Shown one piece after another: positions 17,010 through 26,182 of a DNA stretch of 64,000 nucleotides; the first letter of the stretch is position 1, and every line of letters starts with the position of its first letter. Source of the stretch: Acidobacteriota bacterium (GTDB lineage Bacteria; Acidobacteriota; Vicinamibacteria; Vicinamibacterales; UBA2999); assembly GCA_947465645.1 (NCBI GenBank), contig CANIBQ010000012.1:16033-80032 (forward strand), read 5' to 3'. The notes beneath the pieces were generated by a model, which was given only the letters and a program-made list of their open reading frames with translations, made no database searches and was not told where the DNA came from. The position numbers and the translations under genes were made by a program.

Positions 17010-19979
17010 ATGCACAAACACAGATGGCAGATTTTGTTCGGGGTGGCGTGGTTGGTCACGGCGCCGGCAGTCGCCTATGCGCAGGCGTCGATTACCGGCG
17101 TGGTCAGGGACACATCCGGCGCCGTGCTGCCAGGCGTGACGGTCGAGGCCGCGAGCCCGGCGCTCATTGAGCAGGTCCGGTCGGTGGTGACCGATGGGAC
17201 AGGCCAGTACCGTATTGAAAATCTGCGGCCGGGCACCTATTCGGTAAGGTTCACGCTAGCCGGATTCGCTTCGGTGAGTCGAGAAGGGATTCAACTGGGC
17301 GGGACGTTTGTCGCCAGAGTGAATGCCGACCTGCGGGTGGGAGGCCTGGAGGAAACGGTGACGGTCACTGGTGAAACTCCCACAGTGGACGTGCAGAGCA
17401 CCGTGAACCAGAGCGTGTTGGATCAAGAGGTGCTCGAGCTCATCCCCGCGAACCGCACGCCAAACTTTACGGCGTCGCTCATGCCGGGTGTGACGAGGTC
17501 GAGACACGATGTCGGCGGGGTCACAGGGGAGGGGTCTGCCGCGGGAAATGTGACACTCCGCGGCGTCACCAACCTGCGCATGGTGACCTCTGGTGTGTCG
17601 AACCACCTCGGCATCGGGTCGGTCTGGAGCTCGCTCAACATGGAGCAGTACCAGGAAATGGCGGTTGATACCGGCGGTATCGGCGTGGAGCAGATGGAAG
17701 GGGGGCTGAGCGTCACCCTCGTCCCGCGTGAGGGCGGCAACGCGTTCAGCGGGACGTTCTTTGGCTCCTTCGGAAACGGCTCGATGCAGGGCAACAACTT
17801 AACCCAGAAGTTGCAGGAGGCGGGTCTGCGCACGCCGGACTCGATCAAGCAGCTCAGCGACCTGAATCCGTCCTTTGGCGGGCCGATTCTGCGCGACCGC
17901 GTGTGGTTCCATGGGACGGCCCGTTACTCGCGCGCGTGGAGCTACGTACCGTTGTTCTTCAACAAGAACGCGGGCAACCAGGACGTCTGGACTTACGAGG
18001 CCGATACCAGCCGGGAGGCGGTGGCCAACGAGAACACGCTCAAGCATGCCAACGGGCGAATCACCTGGCAGGCCAATGCGAAGAATAAGTTCGCGGCTTC
18101 CTACGAACGATCGGAGATCTGCGACTGCGCACGGAACCTGACCGCGACGCTCGCTCTCGAGGCGGCCATGGCGAATTGGGTCGACACCGGGGAACATCAG
18201 TTCTGGGGCGAGTGGACGGCCCCGGCTTCCAACCGGCTCTTGCTCCAGGCCACCTACTACGAACACGGGAGCGACGGCACGCGCCCGCTCGAGAACAGGG
18301 CCTTTCAGGCTCGCCCGAACGTGCCGCTGATCGGTGTGGTGGAGCAGTCGACCGGCATGCGGTACCGTGCCACCGCGACGGTGGATGATTCGTTCAACAT
18401 GCTACGCCGCGTTCGGGCGAGCGCCGCGTACGTGACAGGCGCCCATGCCTTCAAAGCGGGCTTCCTCGGGGCGTGGGGCGACAATCTTACGGTGCAGCGC
18501 ACTGTTGACGCGCCGATCGCGTTCCGGTTCAACAACGGGATCCCAAACCAGCTGACGGTGTTTGCGCGCCCCCATGACGCCCGGAACAAGGTGGACGCCG
18601 ATCACGGGTTGTTCGTGGAGGATCGATGGACCGCTGGGCGGATGACGCTGACCGGGGGCCTCCGCTACGACTACTACCACCAGTCGTTTCCAGAGACGCG
18701 GATCGGACCGACGCAGTTCACGCCGAACCGCAACATCGTACTCCCCGACACAGAGGGTGCGCGATGGCACAACGTCTCGCCACGGTTCGGCCTCGCGTTC
18801 GACGCCTTCGGTGATGGGAAGACCGCGCTGAAGGTCAGCGTCGGCAAGTATCTCAACGCCGAGTCGATCAACGGGACGCTGTTTTCGAACGCGACTCCGT
18901 CGAACCTTCTCGTCACGAACACGGACAGGTCCTGGAATGACGCCGATCGCGACTTCGTGCCCGATTGTGACCTGGTCAACCCGGCTGCGAACGGTGAGTG
19001 TGGCGGGATGCTGAACTCCAACTTCGGTAGCAGCGTGCCCGGCCTCAACTACCATTCCGCCTTACTTACCGGCTGGGGCAAGCGTCCTGACAACTGGCAG
19101 TTCGCCACCGGCGTGGAACGCGAGATCGTGGCGCGGGTATCACTTGGGGCGGATTACTGGAGAACCTGGCAGCGCAATCACGTCGCCACGCAGAACCGCT
19201 CCTACGGGCCCGCCGACTTCGACGAGTTCAGCATCACGGCGCCGCTGGACCCACGCCTCCCCGGTGGCGGCGGCTATGTCATCTCCGGGCTGTACGATGT
19301 GAAGCCGCAAGCGTTTGGCCGGCCTTACGACGGCTTCGTGACCCACGCGAAGAACTTCGGCGACAGGACCGAGCTCTGGCAGGGGTTGGATCTCACCGTC
19401 AAGGCACGGCCCGCGGCAGGGATACTGCTGCAGGGCGGGACCACCACCCAGCGCCAGAGCACCGATAACTGCGATGTCGTGACCCACGCGGCCGGGGAAC
19501 CGCCGGCTCGCGGACTTGGGGCGCCAGCGTACAACCCGAGCCAGCTCTACTGCAATGTTCCGGGAACTTTTCTGACGCAGCTCAGGCTGATCGGCGCCTA
19601 CACGATCCCCCGCATCGACACACAGGTGACGGCCTCGCTCCAGAGTCTGCCGGGGCCGGAGATTGCGGCGAACTATAACGCGTCCCTCGCGGACGTGCTG
19701 CCGTCGCTGGGGCGGAATCTTGCGGGAGGCGCGAGGAACGTGACGGTGAACCTGATCGAGCCGCGCACCATGTATGGGCAGCGGATGAACCAGCTCGACC
19801 TTCGGATCGGCAAGATCCTGCAGTTTGGGCCGACTCGCGCGACCGTCAGCCTCGATCTCTACAACGCGCTGAATTCGAATACGGTGATACTGCAGAGCAA
19901 CTCGTTCGCGATATGGCAGCGGCCTGAGTCCATTCTGCCCGCTCGATTCGCGAAGATAAGCGTGCGACTGAACTTCTAA
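17010..19979 (+). CDS. TonB-dependent receptor 2 (Oar-like)
   Basis: The product has 989 residues: a signal peptide (MHKHRWQILFG..., cleaved near AYA/QAS), a carboxypeptidase-regulatory-like domain, a plug domain (TVTGETPTVDVQ onwards) and a barrel ending in Phe (SVRLNF). The ATG at 17010 follows GGGAGTG; the upstream in-frame starts at 16947 and 16995 give poor leaders, and 16947 lies before the predicted -10 box. It is divergent from the DUF1592 operon and is followed on the same strand, after about 85 nt, by an IorAB-like molybdenum hydroxylase. That arrangement suggests uptake of the substrate or product of one of these enzyme sets. Confidence 0.92.
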   Translation: MHKHRWQILFGVAWLVTAPAVAYAQASITGVVRDTSGAVLPGVTVEAASPALIEQVRSVVTDGTGQYRIENLRPGTYSVRFTLAGFASVSREGIQLGGTFVARVNADLRVGGLEETVTVTGETPTVDVQSTVNQSVLDQEVLELIPANRTPNFTASLMPGVTRSRHDVGGVTGEGSAAGNVTLRGVTNLRMVTSGVSNHLGIGSVWSSLNMEQYQEMAVDTGGIGVEQMEGGLSVTLVPREGGNAFSGTFFGSFGNGSMQGNNLTQKLQEAGLRTPDSIKQLSDLNPSFGGPILRDRVWFHGTARYSRAWSYVPLFFNKNAGNQDVWTYEADTSREAVANENTLKHANGRITWQANAKNKFAASYERSEICDCARNLTATLALEAAMANWVDTGEHQFWGEWTAPASNRLLLQATYYEHGSDGTRPLENRAFQARPNVPLIGVVEQSTGMRYRATATVDDSFNMLRRVRASAAYVTGAHAFKAGFLGAWGDNLTVQRTVDAPIAFRFNNGIPNQLTVFARPHDARNKVDADHGLFVEDRWTAGRMTLTGGLRYDYYHQSFPETRIGPTQFTPNRNIVLPDTEGARWHNVSPRFGLAFDAFGDGKTALKVSVGKYLNAESINGTLFSNATPSNLLVTNTDRSWNDADRDFVPDCDLVNPAANGECGGMLNSNFGSSVPGLNYHSALLTGWGKRPDNWQFATGVEREIVARVSLGADYWRTWQRNHVATQNRSYGPADFDEFSITAPLDPRLPGGGGYVISGLYDVKPQAFGRPYDGFVTHAKNFGDRTELWQGLDLTVKARPAAGILLQGGTTTQRQSTDNCDVVTHAAGEPPARGLGAPAYNPSQLYCNVPGTFLTQLRLIGAYTIPRIDTQVTASLQSLPGPEIAANYNASLADVLPSLGRNLAGGARNVTVNLIEPRTMYGQRMNQLDLRIGKILQFGPTRATVSLDLYNALNSNTVILQSNSFAIWQRPESILPARFAKISVRLNF

Positions 19980-20064
19980 GATTCGCCGCGACTTTCGTGT
20001 AATTTCTGCGTGCCCGATCGTTGCACGCTCGGCGACGATTTTTTGCGAACCGAGGGGGTGGAAC

Positions 20065-20631
20065 ATGCAAGAGACAGTCATTGGACGCATCGCGCAGAAG
20101 ACGGTGAACCAGCCCGCCAGAACCCTGACCTTGACGGTCAACGGACGGCAGCACAGCGTCGTGGCGACAGCCGACACGCCCCTTTTGTACCTGCTTCACG
20201 ACGATCTGGCCTTACGCGGGCCGAGATTCGGCTGCGGACTGGGACAGTGCGGGGCCTGCACGGTGCACTTGGATGGAAAACCGATTCGGTCGTGCGTGAC
20301 GCCGGTCGGCAGTGCCGTCGGACACAAGATCACGACGCTGGAGGGCCTTGCCGACGCGTACAACGGAGGCAGCGGTCAGGCGTCAGCCTCCACATCCGAT
20401 GCGACGAAGCTTCACCCGGTGCAGCAGGCGTGGATCGACGAGCAGGTGCCGCAGTGCGGCACCTGCCAGAACGGATGGATCATGTACTCGGCCCACCTGC
20501 TTGAGACCGTCGAGAAACCGACTGCCGGACAGATCCGCGCCGCGCTGAGCGGACTCAAGTGCCGTTGCGGCTCTCAGGTTGCGATCCTTCGAGCGGTCGA
20601 GCGCGCGGCGAAATTGATAGAGGAGGCGTGA
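20065..20631 (+). CDS. [2Fe-2S] subunit of molybdenum hydroxylase (isoquinoline 1-oxidoreductase alpha-like)
   Basis: The product has 188 residues without a signal peptide. Cys 57, 62, 65 and 77 (CGLGQCGAC...C) and Cys 131, 134, 166 and 168 (CGTC...CRC) bind the two [2Fe-2S] clusters. A Gly/Ser/Ala-rich insert (about 100-115) lies between the domains. It pairs with the large subunit that starts on its stop codon (TGATG). This two-subunit type lacks an FAD subunit and normally passes electrons to a cytochrome. The Tat signal sits on the partner here, the reverse of the Pao-like operon at 7279-11157. Confidence 0.9.
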   Translation: MQETVIGRIAQKTVNQPARTLTLTVNGRQHSVVATADTPLLYLLHDDLALRGPRFGCGLGQCGACTVHLDGKPIRSCVTPVGSAVGHKITTLEGLADAYNGGSGQASASTSDATKLHPVQQAWIDEQVPQCGTCQNGWIMYSAHLLETVEKPTAGQIRAALSGLKCRCGSQVAILRAVERAAKLIEEA

Positions 20632-22952
20632 TGGGCGCCAACGAGACGGAAGCGGACGATCGCCACACGTTCACCCGCCGCGATTTCATCAAGGGCACCG
20701 GCGTGCTCGTCGTGGGGTTTACGACTACACGCATGCTTCACCGGGATTCGGTTGAAGCCGCGCAAGGAGGCATCGCTCCGGACTACCCGACCTATGACCT
20801 CGCTTCTGTGGATTCATTCCTGGAGATTCATGGCGATGGATCCGTGCTGGTCAAGATTGGCAAGATCAACAACGGGCAGGGAACGCCGACCTCCTGGACG
20901 ATGATGGTCGCCGAGGAGCTCGATGTGCCGATCGAGCGAGTCGATGTCCGGTTCGGTGACACCGCGGCGACGCCCGATCAAGGCGGCACAGGCAACTCAA
21001 ATGGCGTCGCTTCGACGTATGGCCCATTGCGCCAGGCCGCCGCGACTGCGCGACAAGCGTTGTTGAAGCTCGCGTCGACCAGGCTCGGCCTGCCCGTCGC
21101 AGACCTGACGGTCAAAGACGGCATCGTCGCCAGCGCAGCGGGCTCGCCGTCGGTGACCTACGCTCAATTGATCGGGGATAGAAGGTTTGATGCCTCGTTC
21201 TCAGATACCGCGCCAGTCAAGGAGCCCTCACAGTTCAGGATCATTGGCAAGATGTCGCCCCACCGCCCGGAGATTGCCCAGATCGTCACGGGTACACTTG
21301 AGTACACGCAGGACGTGCGTGTGCCGGGGATGGTACACGCGCGAAGCGTTCGGCCGCCGACGGCAGGCGCGACGCTCGTCCAGGTCGACGGCTTCGACGG
21401 CGGAGATCCCCCTGGCCTGGTCAAAGTCGTTTCGAAGGGCAACTACGTCGCGGTCGTCGCGAAGACGGAATGGCAGGCAATCCAGGCCGCGCAGCTCTTG
21501 AAGGTCACCTGGAAGAAGTCGGCCACACCTCTATTCCCGAACGGCGAAGAGGCAATGTACGACTACCTCGCGGCGACGCCTCCGCAAGCCGTGGCAACCC
21601 CGCTCAACGTCGGCGACGTCGATGCCGCGCTCGCATCCGCCACGCAGACAATCGTGGCCACCTACAAGTCCGCTTTCCAGACACCCGCCTCGATGACCCC
21701 CGGGTGCTGTGTCGCGGACGTGAAGGATGGCGGCGCGACGATCTGGTTCGGTGGACAGAAACCGTACCGCGTGCGTCTCGCCGTCGCAGACCTGCTCGGC
21801 ATTCCGAGCGCGAAGGTACGGGTGATTTTCCATCAGGGTGCCGGCGCGTACGGCACCAACGACACCGACGACGTCGCCGCCGAAGCGGCGTGGATCTCGC
21901 AGCAGGTTGGCCAGCCGGTCCGCGTTCAGTGGATGCGAAGCGAGGGCACCGCGTGGGGTCCGAAGGGTCCGCCTCACCTGACCAGGATGCGCGCGGGGAT
22001 CGACGCGAAGGGCACCGTGATCGCCTGGGACTATGACGGACGAATGCTGAGCGGCCAGCAACGGGCCGCTGGCGCCCTCATCGCCGGCGACACGCTGATC
22101 GGTCAGGCGATGGGCTACGAGCCGCTCAACGCAAGCGAGCATGGGAGTCCGTCCGATCGCTACAGCTTCGCGAACAAGCGTCGCGTCTCGAACGTCATCC
22201 CGTCGAAGTGGGCATACCAGACCGGGCTGCGGACGGCGCATTTCCGCGATCCGAACGGTCCCCAGGTGACATTCGCGAGCGAGCAGTTCGTTGACGAGGT
22301 CGCCGCGGCCTTGAAGCAGGACCCGATCGCCTTTCGCCTCGCCTATCTGGATCCGACGGTCGCCGCGCGGGATATCGACATCATCGAGCAGGTCGGGAAA
22401 GCGGCGGGTTGGATTTCGCGGCCCTCGCCGAACGTCGGCAGCGCCACGGCGCCGATCGTCAGCGGCCGCGGCTTCGCGTACCATCCGCGGGGTGGAACGT
22501 ACGTAGGCATCGTCGCTGAGGTCTCGGTCGACCGGAGGACGGGCCAGGTTCGGGTAACAAAGTTCACGATCGGCCACGACTGTGGTCTCGTCGTGCACCC
22601 CAAGAACGTCGTGAACTGCGTCGAGGCCAACTTGATGCAGTCGATGAGCCGTGCCCTCTACGAGCGCGTGAACTTCGACTCCGAAACCGTCAAGGCGGTG
22701 GATTGGGTGACGTACCCGGTGATCGATATCAGAGACGTCCCGGAGGTAAAGGTCGTGCTCATCAACGCTGATGGCAGAGGCCCGAACGGCACGTTCATTC
22801 CGCCAACCGGCGTGGGAGAGGCGGCGACGAAGCCGACGGCTGCCGCGATCGGAAACGCAATCTTCGACGCAACCGGTGTCCGGATGCGGCGCCAGCCGCT
22901 GACTCCGCAGACGGTGCTGGCTGCGCTCAAAGCTGCTGGAAGGGCGCTTTAG
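20631..22952 (+). CDS. Molybdopterin subunit of isoquinoline 1-oxidoreductase-like hydroxylase, Tat-exported
   Basis: The product has 773 residues, starting at the ATG at 20631 that shares its first base with the preceding stop; the frame is open upstream to 20559 inside the neighbour. TRRDFIKGTGVLVVG (about 15-29) is the Tat signal. Mo-cofactor regions follow, with the catalytic Glu at about 730 in TGVGEAATKP. The family (IorB, CoxL-like aldehyde dehydrogenases) hydroxylates N-heterocycles or aldehydes with water as oxygen donor. The substrate cannot be read from sequence. Its position after receptor 2 suggests linked function. Confidence 0.9.
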   Translation: MGANETEADDRHTFTRRDFIKGTGVLVVGFTTTRMLHRDSVEAAQGGIAPDYPTYDLASVDSFLEIHGDGSVLVKIGKINNGQGTPTSWTMMVAEELDVPIERVDVRFGDTAATPDQGGTGNSNGVASTYGPLRQAAATARQALLKLASTRLGLPVADLTVKDGIVASAAGSPSVTYAQLIGDRRFDASFSDTAPVKEPSQFRIIGKMSPHRPEIAQIVTGTLEYTQDVRVPGMVHARSVRPPTAGATLVQVDGFDGGDPPGLVKVVSKGNYVAVVAKTEWQAIQAAQLLKVTWKKSATPLFPNGEEAMYDYLAATPPQAVATPLNVGDVDAALASATQTIVATYKSAFQTPASMTPGCCVADVKDGGATIWFGGQKPYRVRLAVADLLGIPSAKVRVIFHQGAGAYGTNDTDDVAAEAAWISQQVGQPVRVQWMRSEGTAWGPKGPPHLTRMRAGIDAKGTVIAWDYDGRMLSGQQRAAGALIAGDTLIGQAMGYEPLNASEHGSPSDRYSFANKRRVSNVIPSKWAYQTGLRTAHFRDPNGPQVTFASEQFVDEVAAALKQDPIAFRLAYLDPTVAARDIDIIEQVGKAAGWISRPSPNVGSATAPIVSGRGFAYHPRGGTYVGIVAEVSVDRRTGQVRVTKFTIGHDCGLVVHPKNVVNCVEANLMQSMSRALYERVNFDSETVKAVDWVTYPVIDIRDVPEVKVVLINADGRGPNGTFIPPTGVGEAATKPTAAAIGNAIFDATGVRMRRQPLTPQTVLAALKAAGRAL

Positions 22953-23010
22953 GGGCGAGACCGAGCGCAGTCCGACCTAGATGGGCGGCGGGGCGATCGG
23001 TGGGAGCGTG

Positions 23011-23046
23011 GCCATGGCGTCAGTGCCGTCGCACCGACGCCATGGC
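23011..23046. terminator. Bidirectional hairpin between convergent genes
   Basis: GCCATGGCGTC (23011-23021) and its exact complement GACGCCATGGC (23036-23046) form an 11-bp stem with a 14-nt loop. It lies between the ends of the IorB-like gene and the minus-strand receptor gene. There is no U-tract, so it may act as an RNA-stabilising or weak terminator element. Confidence 0.5.
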
Positions 23047-23090
23047 ATTCTCGGAGGGCGGGTCCCGCGAAGCGGATCCGCCGCGGCGAG

Positions 23091-26012
23091 TTAGAAATCG
23101 ACCTGGAGGACGAGCTTCACGAACCGCGCGTTGAGGATGCTTTGCGGCCGCTGCCAGGTTGCGAACGCGGGGCTGACCGTGAGCACCGGGCTCGAGTTGA
23201 AGACGTTATATACGTCGATGCTCGGCGTGGCGCGCAGCCGGCCGACGGTCACGGCCTTGCCGAAGCGCACATCGAGCTGGTTGACGCGTTGGCCCTGCAT
23301 CGTGCCCGGCTCAATGAGCGGCACCGTCACGTTGGCCACACCACCCGAGAGACTGCGGCCGAGCGAAGGAGCCACGATCGCGTTGGTCGCCACGTAGTTG
23401 GCGAGGATCGCCGATCCCGGCAGGCTCTGGATCGTCGCGCTCATCTGCACGCCGATCCGCGGGATCATGTACATCGTCATGAACTTCACCTGCGTGGCGA
23501 AGGCTTCCTGAACGTGGCAGTTCGGCGCGCCCAGCGGGTTCAGCTCCGGAAGCGCAGCCAGGACCTCGCAGTTGTCGGTGGTGCGCCGTCCCGTGCTCAT
23601 GCCTCCCTGAAACGACAGCCCATTGGCTGGACGTGCGTTGATGGTGAGGTCCATGCCATTCCAGACGTCGCTCTGGCTGCCGTAGTTCTCCGCAAACGTG
23701 ACCAGGCCGCTGGCCGGCCTGCCGAACGCGGACGGCTTCAGGTTGTAGAGGCCCGGGATGACGTAACCGCCGCCGCCGGGGAGCCGGGGATCGGACGGCG
23801 CCGTGATGCTGAAGGTATCGAAATCGGCGGCGCTGATCGCGCGATCGTCGGTCACGACGAAATTGCCGAACGAGGTCCTGAAGTAGCTGACGTCCATCGA
23901 GATCCGGGGGAAGAGCTCGTGCTGGATGCCCGCTGAGAACTGCCAGTTGTAGTCACGCTTGCCCCAGCCGCTGAGCGTGTCCGGATCGTAGGAGACGCCC
24001 GGCCGGGAGCTGCCGAAGTCCTGGTTGTCCATCGCCCCGCACTCACCGTTGGCGGCCGGGTTGGTGAGGGTGCAGTCGGGCACGAAGTTTCGGTTCGCGT
24101 CGTTCCACGACCGGTTGGTCGTCAGGACGAGGCGCTGCACCGGTGCCATCAAGTGGCCGAAGGTGCCGCGGGTGGTAATCGACGTCATGTACTTGTTGAG
24201 GCTGGCCTTCAGCGCCGTCTTGCCGTTGCCGAAGACGTCGAACGCGGCGCCGGCGCGCGGCGAGATGTCGTGCACGCGAATGCCGTCGAGCGAGGGGACG
24301 ACCGCGTTCCGGTTCGGGACGAAATCGCCGACGCCGAGCGCGACCTCCGGGAACGAGTTGTGGGCGTAGTCGTAGCGCAACCCGGCATTCAGCGTGAGCC
24401 GGTTCAGCGTCCACCGATCCTGCACGAACAACCCGTGGTCGGCGTCGATGCTGGTGAGCCAGCGGAACGGCGTCGCGGTCAGCGTCAGCCGGTTCGGCAC
24501 TCCGTTGTTGAACCGGAAATCCATCGGCGAATCGACGCTGTAGTTCAACTCGTTGGCCCGGTAGGTCGCATAGGTGAAGCCGACCTTCATGGCGTGGGCA
24601 CCGGTGATGTACGACGCCGCGACCCGGTACTGAAACACCCAGGAATCCACCTGCCGGACGATTTCCGACGCGCGGACGCCGCGGTAGCTGAGACCGGTTG
24701 ACTGCTCGGTCACGCCGTTGAGCTTCTGCGCCTTCTCCGGCGGACGATAGACGTCGGAATTGTGGTGCAGGGCGTTGGCCTCGAGCAGCAGGCGATTGTT
24801 CACGGGCGACGTCCAGTCGGCCGAAGTGACGTTCTTGATCGTCGTCACATGCTCGGCGGTCGCTTCCGGCGCGATGGTCGCCGTCGCCGTCCTCGCGCAC
24901 TCACACCGGCTGGTGTAGTCGTACGCCCCCGCGAACTTGTTCCTTGCGGTCGCCTGCCAGGTGACGCGGCCGATGCCGTTGCGGCCGATGTCTTCCTTGG
25001 TCCACGGATCGCGGCTGGTATCGGGCTCATAGGTCCAGGCGTTCGGGTTGCCGGCGTTCTTGTTGAAGAACATCGGCACGAACTTCACGACGCCGGCGCT
25101 GCGGGCCGTCCCGTAGAACCAGACGCGGTCCCGCACGAGCGGTCCGCCGAAGTCCGGGTTGAAGTCCCAGTACGTCTTCAGCGCGTCGGGTGTGCGCAGA
25201 CCCGCGTCTTTGAGTTTCTGCGTCAGGTTGTTGCTCTGCAGCGATCCGTTCGCGAAGCTGGCGTACACGGAGCCGCGGAAAGTGTTGCCGCCTTCACGCG
25301 GCACGAGGTTGATGCGGACGCCGCCTTCCTTCTGTTCCGCGGAAATCCCCGCGGTGTCAACCGTGACCTCCTGGTAGGCGCCGACGTTGAACGTGCCGGT
25401 GGCGCCGCCGCCAAATGGGGAATGGGTGCCGATGCCGTTCACGAACATGCGCGTCGCGGTGACGCCATAGGCACTCACACCGCTGCGGCCGTGGCCATCG
25501 AGGCCGCCGACGTCCTGCGACTCGGACGTGACGCCCGGCAGCATGGCCGCAAGGCTCACGGTGGTGCGGCCGGTCGGCAGCGCATCGAGCACTTCCTCGG
25601 ACAGCACCCGCTGCCGCGTGGTGCTCTGGACGTCCACGATCGGCGTCTCGCCGGTCACGGTGATCGTCTCTTCCAGCGACCCGACGCGGAGCTCCGCGTT
25701 GACCGACGCGATGAACGTCCCCGCGAGCATCACGCCTTCGCGCCTGACGGTGCCGAAGCCTGGAATCGAAAACGTGACGACGTAATCGCCCGGCCGCAGG
25801 TTTTCGATGCGGTACTGGCCGGTGCCGTCGGTCGTGACCGACCGAACGCGTTCGATGAGCGCCGGGCTCGACGCCTCGACGGTGACGCCGGGAAGAACGG
25901 CGCCGGATGTGTCCCGGACGACGCCCGTGATTGACGCCTGCGCAAACAGTGCGGAGGGAGCCAGGATGAGCGATGCAAACACGAGCAGCGCGAGCCGTGC
26001 ATGTCGATGCAT
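23091..26012 (-). CDS. TonB-dependent receptor 3 (Oar-like)
   Basis: The product has 973 residues from the ATG at 26012, chosen because it is preceded by AGGAG 8 nt upstream and starts a signal peptide (MHRHARLALLVFASLILA...FA). The open frame runs 85 codons further and crosses the promoter, so that part is rejected. The layout matches receptors 1 and 2: regulatory-like domain from QASITG, plug, barrel with terminal Phe (VLQVDF). It is divergent from the cytochrome/copper-monooxygenase-like gene at 26183 across 170 nt. Confidence 0.92.
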   Translation of the reverse strand: MHRHARLALLVFASLILAPSALFAQASITGVVRDTSGAVLPGVTVEASSPALIERVRSVTTDGTGQYRIENLRPGDYVVTFSIPGFGTVRREGVMLAGTFIASVNAELRVGSLEETITVTGETPIVDVQSTTRQRVLSEEVLDALPTGRTTVSLAAMLPGVTSESQDVGGLDGHGRSGVSAYGVTATRMFVNGIGTHSPFGGGATGTFNVGAYQEVTVDTAGISAEQKEGGVRINLVPREGGNTFRGSVYASFANGSLQSNNLTQKLKDAGLRTPDALKTYWDFNPDFGGPLVRDRVWFYGTARSAGVVKFVPMFFNKNAGNPNAWTYEPDTSRDPWTKEDIGRNGIGRVTWQATARNKFAGAYDYTSRCECARTATATIAPEATAEHVTTIKNVTSADWTSPVNNRLLLEANALHHNSDVYRPPEKAQKLNGVTEQSTGLSYRGVRASEIVRQVDSWVFQYRVAASYITGAHAMKVGFTYATYRANELNYSVDSPMDFRFNNGVPNRLTLTATPFRWLTSIDADHGLFVQDRWTLNRLTLNAGLRYDYAHNSFPEVALGVGDFVPNRNAVVPSLDGIRVHDISPRAGAAFDVFGNGKTALKASLNKYMTSITTRGTFGHLMAPVQRLVLTTNRSWNDANRNFVPDCTLTNPAANGECGAMDNQDFGSSRPGVSYDPDTLSGWGKRDYNWQFSAGIQHELFPRISMDVSYFRTSFGNFVVTDDRAISAADFDTFSITAPSDPRLPGGGGYVIPGLYNLKPSAFGRPASGLVTFAENYGSQSDVWNGMDLTINARPANGLSFQGGMSTGRRTTDNCEVLAALPELNPLGAPNCHVQEAFATQVKFMTMYMIPRIGVQMSATIQSLPGSAILANYVATNAIVAPSLGRSLSGGVANVTVPLIEPGTMQGQRVNQLDVRFGKAVTVGRLRATPSIDVYNVFNSSPVLTVSPAFATWQRPQSILNARFVKLVLQVDF

Positions 26013-26068
26013 GGGGGAAACTCCTATGAACCGGATGGGTCGGTCTCGGGGGGCGTTGGTTGCGGGGG

Positions 26069-26098
26069 ACATTACGGGACCGCTCCAATTGAAGTCAA
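26069..26098 (-). promoter_or_regulatory. Promoter of receptor 3
   Basis: On the minus strand, TTGACT (26098-26093), an 18-nt spacer and TAATGT (26074-26069) lie about 57 nt before the ATG at 26012. It does not resemble the inverted-repeat promoters of receptor 2. Confidence 0.45.
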
Positions 26099-26182
26099 GC
26101 AGAAACGCCTTCTTCTTGACGATTCCGGATGCCTCCTGTATAAGCCGTGGGGACCTTCCCGACGCCTCTGAAAGGGGTTCGC

